From positions 1 through 61,899 of the forward strand of contig CAYVUV010000163.1 of assembly GCA_964455095.1 (NCBI GenBank): a DNA stretch of 61,899 bases. Direction: 5' to 3'. Shown here one piece after another: positions 25,900 through 34,899 of this stretch. Every line of letters starts with the position of its first letter. Within the stretch, counting starts at the first letter, position 1. The stretch comes from CAYVUV01 sp964455095. GTDB lineage: Bacteria > Desulfobacterota > Binatia > HRBIN30 > CADEER01. A program made the translations under genes and the position numbers. A model generated the notes under the pieces. That model had not been told where the DNA came from, did no database searches, and saw only the letters and a list, made by a program, of their open reading frames with translations.

Positions 25900-28050
25900 C
25901 TACGCGCGCGGCGCAGCACGGGCCGGGGCGAGTAGGAACGCTCCGATCGCAATCATCGACACCAACGTCCCCACTGCCCCGAGGGTAAAGCTGATCGGGC
26001 GGTAGACGAGCTCGACGCGGTGCGCGCCGGCGGGGACGGGGACGCCGCGGAAAAGGTAGTCGGCGCGCAGCACGGCGGCGGGGGCCGCGTCGACGCTGGC
26101 GCGCCAGCCGGCGTCGTACTGGTCGGTGAGGACGAGTAGCCCAGGTTCAGGCGTCTCGGTCTCGATGACGACGCGGTTGGGCTCGTACACAACGATGCGC
26201 GCCATGCCGCCTTCAGCGCTGCCGCTCAGCGGCGCCGGCAGGTCTTGCTCGACGAACGCCTGGCGGCGCAGGTCGGCGCTGCTCAGCTGCTGCAGAAGAC
26301 GCGCGGCGTCGGGCTCGACGGTGACGCGCGGCGCGACGAAGGCACGTGGCAATGCGCCCGGGTTCTCGTAGGTGAAGACGTCGCCGTCGCGGGCGAGCTC
26401 GGTCCAGCCGGCGAAGACTTCCGGCGCGACATACTGCGGCGGCCGGCCTTCGAAGACGAAGTAGCGCACGCCGGCGAGCGCCATCAACGGCGCGTTGGCC
26501 GGCTTGAGATCGATCACGCGGTAGCCGACCGGAAACAACACCGGCAGGCCGATCGAGGCCATGTACGTCTCCCAGCGCAGGCCCGAGACCGAGTAGTCGG
26601 TGCACGACCAGACGCCGTGATTGAGCCCCACCTTGCCGAGATCGGCATAGAAGAACAGCCGCTTGCGCGCATCGAAGGTGTGCCACACGTAGGTGCGATC
26701 GAATCCCTGGCGGGCGCGAATGCCGTCGAACAGCGGCGCGTTGCGCGCCACGTAGTCGGGCCGCATCGAGGGGCGCAGCCCGGTGAGGACCTGGGCGCGA
26801 AACAGGTCGGCGACGAGCGCCGCCAGGAGCACGCCGAGGACCAGGCCGGCCGCCGTGCGCAGGGGGCCGTTCGGGCGTATGGCCGCGAAGCGCGCCTGCA
26901 GGCGATCGAGTCCGAGCGCGGAGAGAAACGCGACGGCGAGGCCGAAGATGGCCAGCGCGCGGGCCGGGCCGCGAAACCAATTGCCGCCGGGGAGCTGGAA
27001 CATCAACGGGTAGAGCGGGCCGGCGGTGCCGAACGCGTACAGCACCGCCGCGGCGCCCGCCGCCGCGATCGGCAGTGCCACGGCGCGTCGGCCGCCGGTG
27101 GTGAGACCGATCAGCGCCAGCAGCAACGGCAGCGCGCCGACGTAGGATTTGCGCAGATCGTCCGCCAGCCAGCCGGACGCTTTCGCCGCTGTCGCGACGC
27201 CGTGGAGGAAGGTCTGCGGCGCAATGGCCATCATGCCGGCCAGCTCGATGCTGAGCCCGCCGGGCGGACGCCAGGTCTGCTGGATGAAGTCGAGCGCCGG
27301 CAGGATGCGCACCAACCCGAAGCCGAGGCCGAGCGCGGCTGCCAGGCCGAGCAGCCCGATGCGCCGCCGCAGCGCGGCGCCGCCGTCGGTGCGCGCGACC
27401 AGCACGGCCTGCACGGCGACAAAGGGCAGCAGGGCCAGCGCGGCGAAGTAGAGGTGTTGCGGATAGGCGCCCAGACAGAGCAGCCCGGCGACGGCGGCGA
27501 GCCCCGCCACGGCCTGCCGCGACGGCGCGCGCAGGACGCGATGCGCGAGCAGGAACAGGCACGGCATCCACGCGGTGGCGACGAGGAAGCTCGGGTAGTT
27601 GACTTGGATCATCGCGCTGCCCTGATAGGCGTAGACCAGGCCGCCGAGCAGTGCCGCCGCCCAGCCGAGCCCGAAGTGGCGGCAGAGCAGAAACAGGTTC
27701 AAGCCGGCCAGCGCCAGGTGCAGCACCAGGTCGAGGTCGAGCGCCCGCGCCGTGTCGAGCCATAGAAAGGGCGCGTAGAGCGGGTAGAAGAAGCCGATCG
27801 AGGGGTCGGCGAGAAACGGCGTGCCGCAGGCCTGGTACGGGTTCCATAGCGGCAGATCGCCGCGGCTGAGCGCGGCGAAGCCGTAGCGCATGTGCGGGTA
27901 GTACAGCGTCACCAGGTCGCCGACCGACGGTGCCACCGGGTCGGTCGCCGCCGCGTAGACCTCGAGCTGCAGGAACAGCCAGGCGACGAGCAAATAGAGC
28001 AGGCCGGCGAGGCCGATGTTGATCGGCGCGGAGCGTGATGTCGACCGCAT
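25900..28050 (-). CDS. YfhO-family integral membrane protein (second copy)
   Basis: A 716-residue polytopic membrane protein clearly paralogous to the one at 216-2519. Shared features are the start MRST, LPLWNPYQACG, IGFFYPLY, FLWLDTARALDLD, AFGTAGPLYP and the C-terminal LVLTDQYDAGW with RADYLFRGVPVPAG. A GT-C-like role moving lipid-linked sugars at the outer face of the inner membrane is inferred from Bacillus YfhO. The ATG at 28050 is set by alignment with the paralogue; the long upstream extension is low-complexity. It diverges from a double methyltransferase across 112 bp, echoing the first YfhO gene's layout. Confidence 0.87.
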   Translation of the reverse strand: MRSTSRSAPINIGLAGLLYLLVAWLFLQLEVYAAATDPVAPSVGDLVTLYYPHMRYGFAALSRGDLPLWNPYQACGTPFLADPSIGFFYPLYAPFLWLDTARALDLDLVLHLALAGLNLFLLCRHFGLGWAAALLGGLVYAYQGSAMIQVNYPSFLVATAWMPCLFLLAHRVLRAPSRQAVAGLAAVAGLLCLGAYPQHLYFAALALLPFVAVQAVLVARTDGGAALRRRIGLLGLAAALGLGFGLVRILPALDFIQQTWRPPGGLSIELAGMMAIAPQTFLHGVATAAKASGWLADDLRKSYVGALPLLLALIGLTTGGRRAVALPIAAAGAAAVLYAFGTAGPLYPLMFQLPGGNWFRGPARALAIFGLAVAFLSALGLDRLQARFAAIRPNGPLRTAAGLVLGVLLAALVADLFRAQVLTGLRPSMRPDYVARNAPLFDGIRARQGFDRTYVWHTFDARKRLFFYADLGKVGLNHGVWSCTDYSVSGLRWETYMASIGLPVLFPVGYRVIDLKPANAPLMALAGVRYFVFEGRPPQYVAPEVFAGWTELARDGDVFTYENPGALPRAFVAPRVTVEPDAARLLQQLSSADLRRQAFVEQDLPAPLSGSAEGGMARIVVYEPNRVVIETETPEPGLLVLTDQYDAGWRASVDAAPAAVLRADYLFRGVPVPAGAHRVELVYRPISFTLGAVGTLVSMIAIGAFLLAPARAAPRA

Positions 28051-28162
28051 ATCCGGAATCCCGCCAGCGCCGCAGCGCTGTGTGCGGTGTGCCAGATCGG
28101 TCCGAGCGGCACAAACCGGCCGACGTGGACTTGCCCGGCGAGGCGGGCTAGAGCGTGGGGCC

Positions 28163-29878
28163 GTGACGCAGGAGAACCTCGAGCTGCAGCTCGACTGGGA
28201 CGTCAGCCATTTGCACGGCAAGTGGCGCCGGGACCCCGACAACTTCTTCATCATGAGTCGCCTCGCCGCGGTGCCGACCGAGGCGACGGTGGCCGGCGGG
28301 CCGGGGCGCGTCCTCGAAGTGGCGGCCGCGGAGGCGATCCACGCCTGCAAGATCAGCCTGCGCGGCATGGAGACCTACGTCGTCGAGCCGTCGCCGGTCA
28401 TGCTCGAGCGCGCGCAGGGGCGCATCGCGGAGTACGGTGCGCGCGTGCACCTGGTGCGCGGCATCGCCGAGACGCTGCCGTTTCCCGATGCGACGTTCGA
28501 CCGCGTGCTGATCGATTCGGCGATCGATCACCTGGCCAACCCCGAGCGCAGCCTGGCCGAGATGACGCGCGTGCTGAAGCCCGATGGCCGCATGGTGGTC
28601 AGCTTCGTCAATTACGACAGCCTGAGCGTGCGCCTGAGCCGCCTGCTCTACCGCGCCGGCCGCGCCCTCGGCGTGACCTCGCGCGACGAGCACCTGTTCT
28701 GGGATACGCCGGTGCCGATCGAGCACTCGTTCGAGTGCACGCTGCCGCTGCTGCGCCGGCTCTGCGCGCCGTACCTGGAGCTCGACCGTGCCTTCGGCGT
28801 GTCGATCGGCTGGATGACGCCCGGCTGGGGCCCGCTGCTCGCCCGGCTGCCGCCGCCGCGCGCCGCGGCGCTGCTGCAGCGGCTCGACCGCTTCGCCTAT
28901 CGCACCCCGCGGATCGCCGACGTCGTCGTCTCGATCTGGCGGCCGCACGCGGCGGGGGCGGCGCGCGTGGCGGCGCCGGCGGCCGACGGGGCGCGGGTGC
29001 GAGCCGACGACGTCGTCTATCCCGGCCGTGCGCGCGCCGAGGCGGACTACTGGGCGCAGGCCGACTTCGGCGGCCGCTTGTTCCAGCGCATGCAGGCCGG
29101 CCAGCGCGACGCCAACGCGGCGTACACCGGCGACCCCGAGCGCTCGTGGCTCGACGACCTGCGCGGGCGCGGGCCGTTTCGCGATGCGGCCATGCTCGGC
29201 TGCGACGAGGGCGGCTACGAGCGCCAGTGGCTCGATGCCGGCGGCAGCGATCGGCTCGACATCTACGAGCTCAGCCCCGGCGTCATCCGCAAGGTGCGCG
29301 CCGGCCTCGGCCTGGGGCGGTACGGCTCGACGCGCGGCGGGCGCGAGGTGCATTTCATCCAGACCGATCTCAACTTCGCCCGCCTGCCCGCGGCGCGCTA
29401 CGACGTCATCTGGTCGAGCAGCTGCCTGCACCACATCGCCAACCTCGAGCACCTGCTCGCCGAGGTCGAGCGCGCGCTGCGCCCCGGCGGGCTGTTCGCC
29501 CTGCACGACTACGTCGGCGAGCGCCGCCTGCAGTACGCTCCCGAACGGCTGGCGCTCATCAATGCCCTGCTGCGCGAGATCCCGGTGCGCTTCCGCGCCG
29601 GCGGCATGGAGGCGATCACCGCGCCGCGGCCGGAGGGGTTGAGCCCGTTCTGCGGCGTGCGCTCGGACGATATCCTGCCGCTGGCGCGGGCCCGCTTCGA
29701 CGTCGTGCACGAGGCTGTGGCCGGGGCGCTCTTCCCGCTCCCGCTGGTGCTCGACCTGCCGGCCCTCGCGCGCGAAGAGCCCGCGCTGCTGGCCCGCCTC
29801 ACCGCCGCCGAGCAGGAAGCGCTGCGCGACCCGACGATGCGCGGCTGCGGCGCCTACGCGGTGTTTCGCAAGCGGTAG
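28163..29878 (+). CDS. Tandem double SAM-methyltransferase fusion
   Basis: A 571-residue cytosolic protein with two methyltransferase domains. Domain one (about 10-260) has a degenerate motif I, VLEVAAAEA at 50-58, where the usual glycines are lost, but keeps FDRVLIDSAIDHL and EMTRVLKPDGRM. Domain two (about 290-571) has AAMLGCDEGGYE near 341-352, DVIWSSSCLHHI and EVERALRPGGLF. Domain one may therefore be weak or structural. The GTG at 28163 is chosen (GGGG just upstream); no ATG fits. It ends before a convergent methyltransferase with a repeat between. Substrate unknown. Confidence 0.8.
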   Translation: MTQENLELQLDWDVSHLHGKWRRDPDNFFIMSRLAAVPTEATVAGGPGRVLEVAAAEAIHACKISLRGMETYVVEPSPVMLERAQGRIAEYGARVHLVRGIAETLPFPDATFDRVLIDSAIDHLANPERSLAEMTRVLKPDGRMVVSFVNYDSLSVRLSRLLYRAGRALGVTSRDEHLFWDTPVPIEHSFECTLPLLRRLCAPYLELDRAFGVSIGWMTPGWGPLLARLPPPRAAALLQRLDRFAYRTPRIADVVVSIWRPHAAGAARVAAPAADGARVRADDVVYPGRARAEADYWAQADFGGRLFQRMQAGQRDANAAYTGDPERSWLDDLRGRGPFRDAAMLGCDEGGYERQWLDAGGSDRLDIYELSPGVIRKVRAGLGLGRYGSTRGGREVHFIQTDLNFARLPAARYDVIWSSSCLHHIANLEHLLAEVERALRPGGLFALHDYVGERRLQYAPERLALINALLREIPVRFRAGGMEAITAPRPEGLSPFCGVRSDDILPLARARFDVVHEAVAGALFPLPLVLDLPALAREEPALLARLTAAEQEALRDPTMRGCGAYAVFRKR

Positions 29879-29890
29879 ACCGCGTCCGAC

Positions 29891-30004
29891 TCCGGCTTCC
29901 TCCCCCTCGGAGACTGTCGATGGTCTCGTGCGACGCGGATCAGCTCTAGCTTCCCCCTTTGCCAAAGGGGGGAAGCCGGACTCCGGAGAAAATCGACAGT
30001 CTCC
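29891..30004. repeat. Complex inverted repeats between convergent methyltransferase genes
   Basis: Three nested symmetries are visible. A perfect 13-bp inverted repeat, GGAGACTGTCGAT at 29909-29921, pairs with 29992-30004. TCCGGCTTCC at 29891-29900 pairs with GGAAGCCGGA at 29971-29980. A central hairpin CTTCCCCC-N9-GGGGGGAAG lies at about 29950-29975. It fills the gap between genes ending at 29878 and 30026. A T-run follows on the plus strand at 30016, which fits a terminator for the upstream gene. Confidence 0.75.
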
Positions 30005-30025
30005 AGGCGGGAAGGTTTTTCTGAT

Positions 30026-30784
30026 CTACGGCTTGCGCGCCAGGCACACCAGCGACATGCCGAAGGGGACCGGAACGCGGGTGACCAAATGGCGCTCGAC
30101 GTCCATCAGCGTGGTCATGGCGCGGTTGAGTGCGTCGGGGATGCGGTAGATCGCGTCGAGCACCGGGGCGGAGGGGGCCGGGGCCGCCGCGCGGCGCGTG
30201 CCGATCAGGCGCTCGGCGATGGCGCGCAGCAGTGCGACGGGAAAGAGAAAGACGTTCAGGTAGAACAGCCGCTCGACCTGCAGGCCGCTGCGGCCGATCA
30301 GGGCGAGCAGCTCGGCGCGACGGTAGCGGCGGCGGTGGTGGTTGAGGACGTCCTTGTCGGTCCACAAGATGGGGAACGCCGGCACGTGCACCAGCACGTG
30401 CCCGCCGCGGCGGCAGACGCGGGTGATCTCGCGCATGGCGGCGGTGTCGTCGTCGAGATGCTCGACGACATCGAGCGCCATCACCAGATCCAGACTCTCG
30501 GTGGCGAACGGCAGCTCGACGGCGCTGCCGCGCACCAGGGCGCCGAGGCCGCGCTCGCGGCAGAACGACAGTGCCAGGTCGGTGAAGTCGCAGCCTGCGA
30601 CCAGCGTCCAGTCGGCCGGAAACTCGCGCAGCATGATGCCGGTGCCGCAGCCGACGTCGAGCGCGCGGCGGCCCGGCTGGTGTCCCAGCTCGCGAATCAG
30701 TTGGAAGAACACCCGGCGCGTCCCCACCGACCACCAGAAGCGGTCCTCGATCTCGTAGAAACGCCTGTAGAGCTGCGGGTCCAT
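30026..30784 (-). CDS. Class I SAM-dependent methyltransferase
   Basis: A 252-residue methyltransferase with LDVGCGTGI at residues 42-50, LVMALDVVEHLDDD and EITRVCRRGGHVLVHVPAF. The following NHHRRRYRRAEL segment and a short hydrophobic patch (FYLNVFLFPVALLRAI) are typical of methyltransferases found next to glycan and polyprenyl-linked sugar genes. The first ATG at 30784 is used; the start PQLYRRFYEIEDRFWW is a characteristic N-terminus of this family. It diverges from the sulfatase-like gene with 168 bp between. The acceptor is unknown. Confidence 0.87.
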   Translation of the reverse strand: MDPQLYRRFYEIEDRFWWSVGTRRVFFQLIRELGHQPGRRALDVGCGTGIMLREFPADWTLVAGCDFTDLALSFCRERGLGALVRGSAVELPFATESLDLVMALDVVEHLDDDTAAMREITRVCRRGGHVLVHVPAFPILWTDKDVLNHHRRRYRRAELLALIGRSGLQVERLFYLNVFLFPVALLRAIAERLIGTRRAAAPAPSAPVLDAIYRIPDALNRAMTTLMDVERHLVTRVPVPFGMSLVCLARKP

Positions 30785-30952
30785 GTCGCGCGCCGGTCTA
30801 TCCGCCCGTCCGCTGCCTTGTCAACGCAGCGGGCGAGTCGCGGGCGGAATGTGGCCGGTCAGCCTGACGAGGCTGGACTTGGCTGTCGAGAACCGGAATG
30901 GTGCGGGTAGGCGGCTGCGTGCGGAGCGCGGCCGTGCCGCGGTTTTGGTTGG

Positions 30953-32497
30953 ATGAGAGTTTCGCTCGGCGTTATCGTTCTGCTCGCGCTCGTGGTGCTG
31001 GCGGGGGTGGTCCACTGGACCGGACACGTGGGGCCGGCCGAGGTCCGGGCGCCGGCCGTCCTTCCTACCGCTCCTACCGCTGCCGTGGCCAAACCACCGC
31101 GCCTGGTGCTGCTCTACGCCCCGTGCACCGTAACCACTGGTCACCTCGGGCCGTACAACCCCGCCGCGCTCTACACGCCGTCTCTGACGGCGTTTGCCCG
31201 CGAGAGCGTCGTGTTCCAACGCCATCAGGGCGAAGCGGGCCGCTCGGCGATCGACTACGCGGCCCTGTTCACCGGCAATCACGCGATGCGCCACCGCGTC
31301 TTCGCCAACACGGACAAGCTGCCGGACGACGTCTACACCCTCGCGGAGGCCTTTCGCGACGGCGGTTACGACACCTTCTTCTGGGCCGGGCACCCGTTCG
31401 CCTCCGCGGCGCTGCATTTCGGCCAGGGAGTGGAAGAGGCGCACCTGTTCGACGGCAACGCGGGCATGGGGCACCGGCATTACAACGAGCGCTTCTTTCT
31501 GCACGCCGAAGATGCCGCGTTCCAAGCGGTGCTCGACGAGCTGAGCCGCAACCCGGACTACCGCGCCTTCGTCATGACCAACTTCAGCGTCACCCACGGC
31601 CCGTACAGCACCGCCCACCGGGCGCTGTTTTGCGCCGCCTACCCGGAGGAGTGCGCCGGGCTGACGAACGAGGACTTCACCCGCTACAGCAAGATCTGGC
31701 TGGATAACATCGGCACGCTCTCGCTGTTCCCCAGCGCGTTCCCGGTGTTGGGCCTGTCGCCGGAGGAGTTCGTCACGATGACGCGCGTGGTTGAGGTCTT
31801 GTACAAGTCGACGCTCTTCTACCTCGATTCGTTGTTCGGATCGGTGGTCGAGACGATTCGCGACCACGGCCTGTTCGACGACGCGATGATTGTGTTCACG
31901 GCCGACCACGGCGAGACGCTGTATCGAGAGAACGCGCGCTTTCAGTGGTCACACGGCTTCCAACTGGCACCCGAAGTGCTGCGGATTCCGCTGCTCATCC
32001 ACGCCCCTGGCTTGGCGGCCAGGGTGTATGAACCGGTGAGCCGCTCCGTCGACGTGATGCCGACCCTCGCCGCGCTGGCCGAGATCGCGCTGCCGCCGGC
32101 CAACGAGATGATGGGAGTCAATTTGCTGCCGGCGATACGCGGCGAAGGGCCATCACCCGCGCTGCGCGCCTTCAGCCACACGACGCTCAACCAGCGCGTC
32201 GGGACCGCCCTGCCGGATCCGGACATCATGCTGGTCGGCGTGCGCGAGGGTGACCGCTTCTACAAACGCGAGCCCTGGCAACAGGGCAAGTTCCGCCACG
32301 CCGTGTACGACTGGCGCACCGACCCGACCGAACAGAAGACCCTCTACACGCCCGCCGATGCGGACATGTTCCGCCACCTCGACGAGTACAAGCAGGGATT
32401 GGTCCGCACCTTCCGCGGCGAAGCCAGGGGCCAGCGCCGGCCGGTGCTCAGCGAGGCGCAACGCGAGCAGCTGCGGCAACTCGGGTACGCCGAGTGA
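30953..32497 (+). CDS. Membrane-anchored sulfatase-fold protein with degenerate active site
   Basis: A 514-residue protein with one N-terminal helix (about 4-22) and a periplasmic alkaline-phosphatase-superfamily domain. Conserved parts are HLGPYNPAAL, THGPYS (His215), FTADHGETL (Asp318, His319) and WSHGFQL (His334). The N-terminal metal Asp pair is missing (Cys58 and Gly63 stand in the usual places). The formylglycine position holds Ser98 without the following CxPxR pattern. It may be a Ser-type hydrolase or transferase, or inactive. It converges on a GT-C gene with only three bases between. Confidence 0.75.
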   Translation: MRVSLGVIVLLALVVLAGVVHWTGHVGPAEVRAPAVLPTAPTAAVAKPPRLVLLYAPCTVTTGHLGPYNPAALYTPSLTAFARESVVFQRHQGEAGRSAIDYAALFTGNHAMRHRVFANTDKLPDDVYTLAEAFRDGGYDTFFWAGHPFASAALHFGQGVEEAHLFDGNAGMGHRHYNERFFLHAEDAAFQAVLDELSRNPDYRAFVMTNFSVTHGPYSTAHRALFCAAYPEECAGLTNEDFTRYSKIWLDNIGTLSLFPSAFPVLGLSPEEFVTMTRVVEVLYKSTLFYLDSLFGSVVETIRDHGLFDDAMIVFTADHGETLYRENARFQWSHGFQLAPEVLRIPLLIHAPGLAARVYEPVSRSVDVMPTLAALAEIALPPANEMMGVNLLPAIRGEGPSPALRAFSHTTLNQRVGTALPDPDIMLVGVREGDRFYKREPWQQGKFRHAVYDWRTDPTEQKTLYTPADADMFRHLDEYKQGLVRTFRGEARGQRRPVLSEAQREQLRQLGYAE

Positions 32498-32500
32498 CGC

Positions 32501-34051
32501 TCACGGCTTGCGCTTGAACAGCGCGAAGGCCCACTGCGGCTGCTTGGTGAAGCGCACGGCGCGGTAGTGCTCGCGGAGGTAACTCAAGATCGGATCGGGT
32601 GGGCGCACGCCAACCGGGATCGCCGCGACGTAGTGGAGCTGGCGCGCTTCCAGGATGTTGATCACCTGCGCGATCTGCTCGTCGGAATTGTAGCCCGGAA
32701 TCATCAGCTGATACGGCGTCGGGTTGATGGTGTCGGTCAGGAGGTAGAGGCCGGGGCAGCTCGAATAGCAGAACAGCTCGCGCGTCGGCGCGCCGGCGAA
32801 GCGCGCGCGCACCGCCTCGACGAGATCGATCTCGACCTGGTTGCGGAAGTCCACCCGGCCGAAGACCGTGTCGCGCGACAGGCTCCAGTTCTGGCGGCGC
32901 CAGCGGAGGTTGCTCTGTGCCTGCAGGGCCACGCCGATGCACAGCAGCGTTCCCACGACCGTGCCGACCCCGGGCGGCAGGTGCAATGCGCGCTGACCGA
33001 GCAGCGTGTCGAGCGTCTCGGCCGCGAGAATGAGGCAGACCGGCGCGATGATGGCGAGGTGAGTATAGTTGGGGAAGTACCAGATGGACGCGACCGCCGC
33101 GGCGCCCATGATGGCCAGGGCCGTGTGTTGTTGCAGTCGCGCGGCGGGTGCGCGCCGTACCGCAGCCCATGCCAGCCGGGCAAACATCAGCGGAACGATC
33201 GCCGGCAGGTACATCGTGAACCGCGGCAGGGAATGGTGCCCGACGCCCACGCCGTAGAAGCCCCACAGCGTCTGATTGTAAGTTCGGTAATTGACGAGCG
33301 GAACGCGGACCAAGGCGTTGAAGACCGGCTCGAACCCGGCGGTAAGCAGCAGGAGTAGCAGCATCGGCACGACGATGCCGAGGATGCCGGCGCTGTAGGC
33401 GAGGGCGCGCCGGATGGTCGCCCAGTGCACGGCGCGATCTTCGATGACCCCCCAGGCGAGCACGACCAGCCCGGCGCCGATGCCGACGATGACCCCCTTC
33501 TGCTGTTGCGTGGCGACGAGCAGGCCGGCGAGCACCCCGAGGCAGGCACAGCCCACCGTGCTGGACAACCAGGGCCGGTACAGCACGCCGGCCAGGCACG
33601 CCAGGGTCAGGAACGTGCCCGCCCAGTGCGGGCTGGCGATGGAGACGGCGTAGTAGCCGATCGCCATGTGCGCGGTACACGCCGCGACCGCCAGGCAGCG
33701 GCCGACGCCGAGGGCGCGGCAGGTGCCGTACATCAGCGCGACGATCAGGGCGTGCTGCAGCGCCGTGCTCATGCGCGCCACTTCGATCGACACGCCGAAC
33801 AGCTTGAAGAACAGCGCCATCACATACAGCGAGGCCGGCGTGATGATCTCGAAGAAGTCGCGGTAGATGACCTCGCCACTCAGGATGCGCTTGGCCTCGT
33901 AGAGGAACAGACCCTCGTCGGCGAGGAAGAAGTCGCGCGGCCAGGCGGCGACGTACGCAATGGTGAGGGCGGCGAGGAGAACGACGATGCCGAGGTCCAC
34001 CCGCGTGGAAGCAAGCGGCACGTCAGGCGCGGCGGACAATCGACGATTCAC
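32501..34051 (-). CDS. GT-C-type membrane glycosyltransferase, paralogue 1 of 5
   Basis: A 516-residue inner-membrane protein with an N-terminal helix, a periplasmic loop with the acidic pair in LADEGLFLYEAKR, about ten more helices, and a C-terminal soluble tail. The acidic loop recalls PMT/ArnT-type GT-C enzymes that use polyprenyl-phosphate sugars. The family signatures shared by five genes here are SPHW, QQQKG, YFPNYTHL and NPTPY near the C-terminus. It stands alone, convergent with the sulfatase-like gene and divergent from a methyltransferase 150 bp away. A GT39/GT83-like assignment is inferred from topology; donor and acceptor are unknown. Confidence 0.75.
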   Translation of the reverse strand: MNRRLSAAPDVPLASTRVDLGIVVLLAALTIAYVAAWPRDFFLADEGLFLYEAKRILSGEVIYRDFFEIITPASLYVMALFFKLFGVSIEVARMSTALQHALIVALMYGTCRALGVGRCLAVAACTAHMAIGYYAVSIASPHWAGTFLTLACLAGVLYRPWLSSTVGCACLGVLAGLLVATQQQKGVIVGIGAGLVVLAWGVIEDRAVHWATIRRALAYSAGILGIVVPMLLLLLLTAGFEPVFNALVRVPLVNYRTYNQTLWGFYGVGVGHHSLPRFTMYLPAIVPLMFARLAWAAVRRAPAARLQQHTALAIMGAAAVASIWYFPNYTHLAIIAPVCLILAAETLDTLLGQRALHLPPGVGTVVGTLLCIGVALQAQSNLRWRRQNWSLSRDTVFGRVDFRNQVEIDLVEAVRARFAGAPTRELFCYSSCPGLYLLTDTINPTPYQLMIPGYNSDEQIAQVINILEARQLHYVAAIPVGVRPPDPILSYLREHYRAVRFTKQPQWAFALFKRKP

Positions 34052-34201
34052 GGCAGAAACCGTGGCCGAGTTAGCAGAGTCAGGACCGGCCTGTCGAACC
34101 CAAAGGGAAGTTCACTTCTCGACGCGGGTGGGGTAAGTACAGCGACATTTACTCTTAGGGACGGGAGGCACGTGGGAGCCGGAAAGCTGGAAGCCGGGGC
34201 G

Positions 34202-34807
34202 ATGGGGCTGGTGCATCGCTTCATCGAGAGCGGAGCGCTGTTCTACTACCTGCGCCTGCCGACCTATTGGGGAACGATGGACCGCATCCGCGACGCCCTG
34301 GGGCTGCGCGAGGGCGAGCGGTTGCTCGACGTCGGCTGCGGCACCGGCGCCGCGGCGGCGCTGGCGCGCGGCACCTACGTCGGCGTGGACACGACGATTC
34401 CCTACCTCGCCTTCGCGCGCCGCCGCACGGCGGACGCGGCGCAGCATTTCGTTGCCATGAGCGCTCTCGAGCTCGCCTTCGCCGACCAGTCGTTCGAGAA
34501 GGCCGTGGTCATCAACATGGTGCACCACCTGGACGAGCCGACGCTGGACGGCTTGCTCGCGCAACTGACCCGCGTCGTGCGCGACCGGGTGGTGCTGCTC
34601 GACGCGGCGCCCGACGCGGCCAATCGCCTCGAGGCCTTTTTCCTGCGTCACGACCGCGGCGACTACATCCGCCCGCGCAGCGACCTGCGCGCCATCATCG
34701 CGCGCCATTTCGCCATCCAGCGCGAGGAAGTCTTCCACAACGCCATCCACACCCTGCCGCAGGTGATGTTCCAGCTCGAGCCGCTGCGCGCGGCCTCGGC
34801 TTCCTGA
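34202..34807 (+). CDS. Small SAM-dependent methyltransferase
   Basis: A 201-residue methyltransferase with LLDVGCGTG at residues 41-49, YVGVDTTIPYL after it, and KAVVINMVHHL as motif II/III. It is shorter than most and ends in a Ser/Ala tail. The ATG at 34202 is used; an in-frame GTG at 34172 has GGGAGG only three bases away and would add ten residues. It precedes the GT2-CapK fusion by 92 bp on the same strand, so the two may act on one glycan. An alternative role in lipid methylation cannot be excluded. Confidence 0.83.
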   Translation: MGLVHRFIESGALFYYLRLPTYWGTMDRIRDALGLREGERLLDVGCGTGAAAALARGTYVGVDTTIPYLAFARRRTADAAQHFVAMSALELAFADQSFEKAVVINMVHHLDEPTLDGLLAQLTRVVRDRVVLLDAAPDAANRLEAFFLRHDRGDYIRPRSDLRAIIARHFAIQREEVFHNAIHTLPQVMFQLEPLRAASAS

Positions 34808-34899
34808 GCGCCGGCGCGCCGGCCGCTCGCGAGGCTGTCTTCGGACTTTCCAATCGCTCGCGAGCATGGGATAGAAAAGCTTCGCCCGGACCCCCGCAT

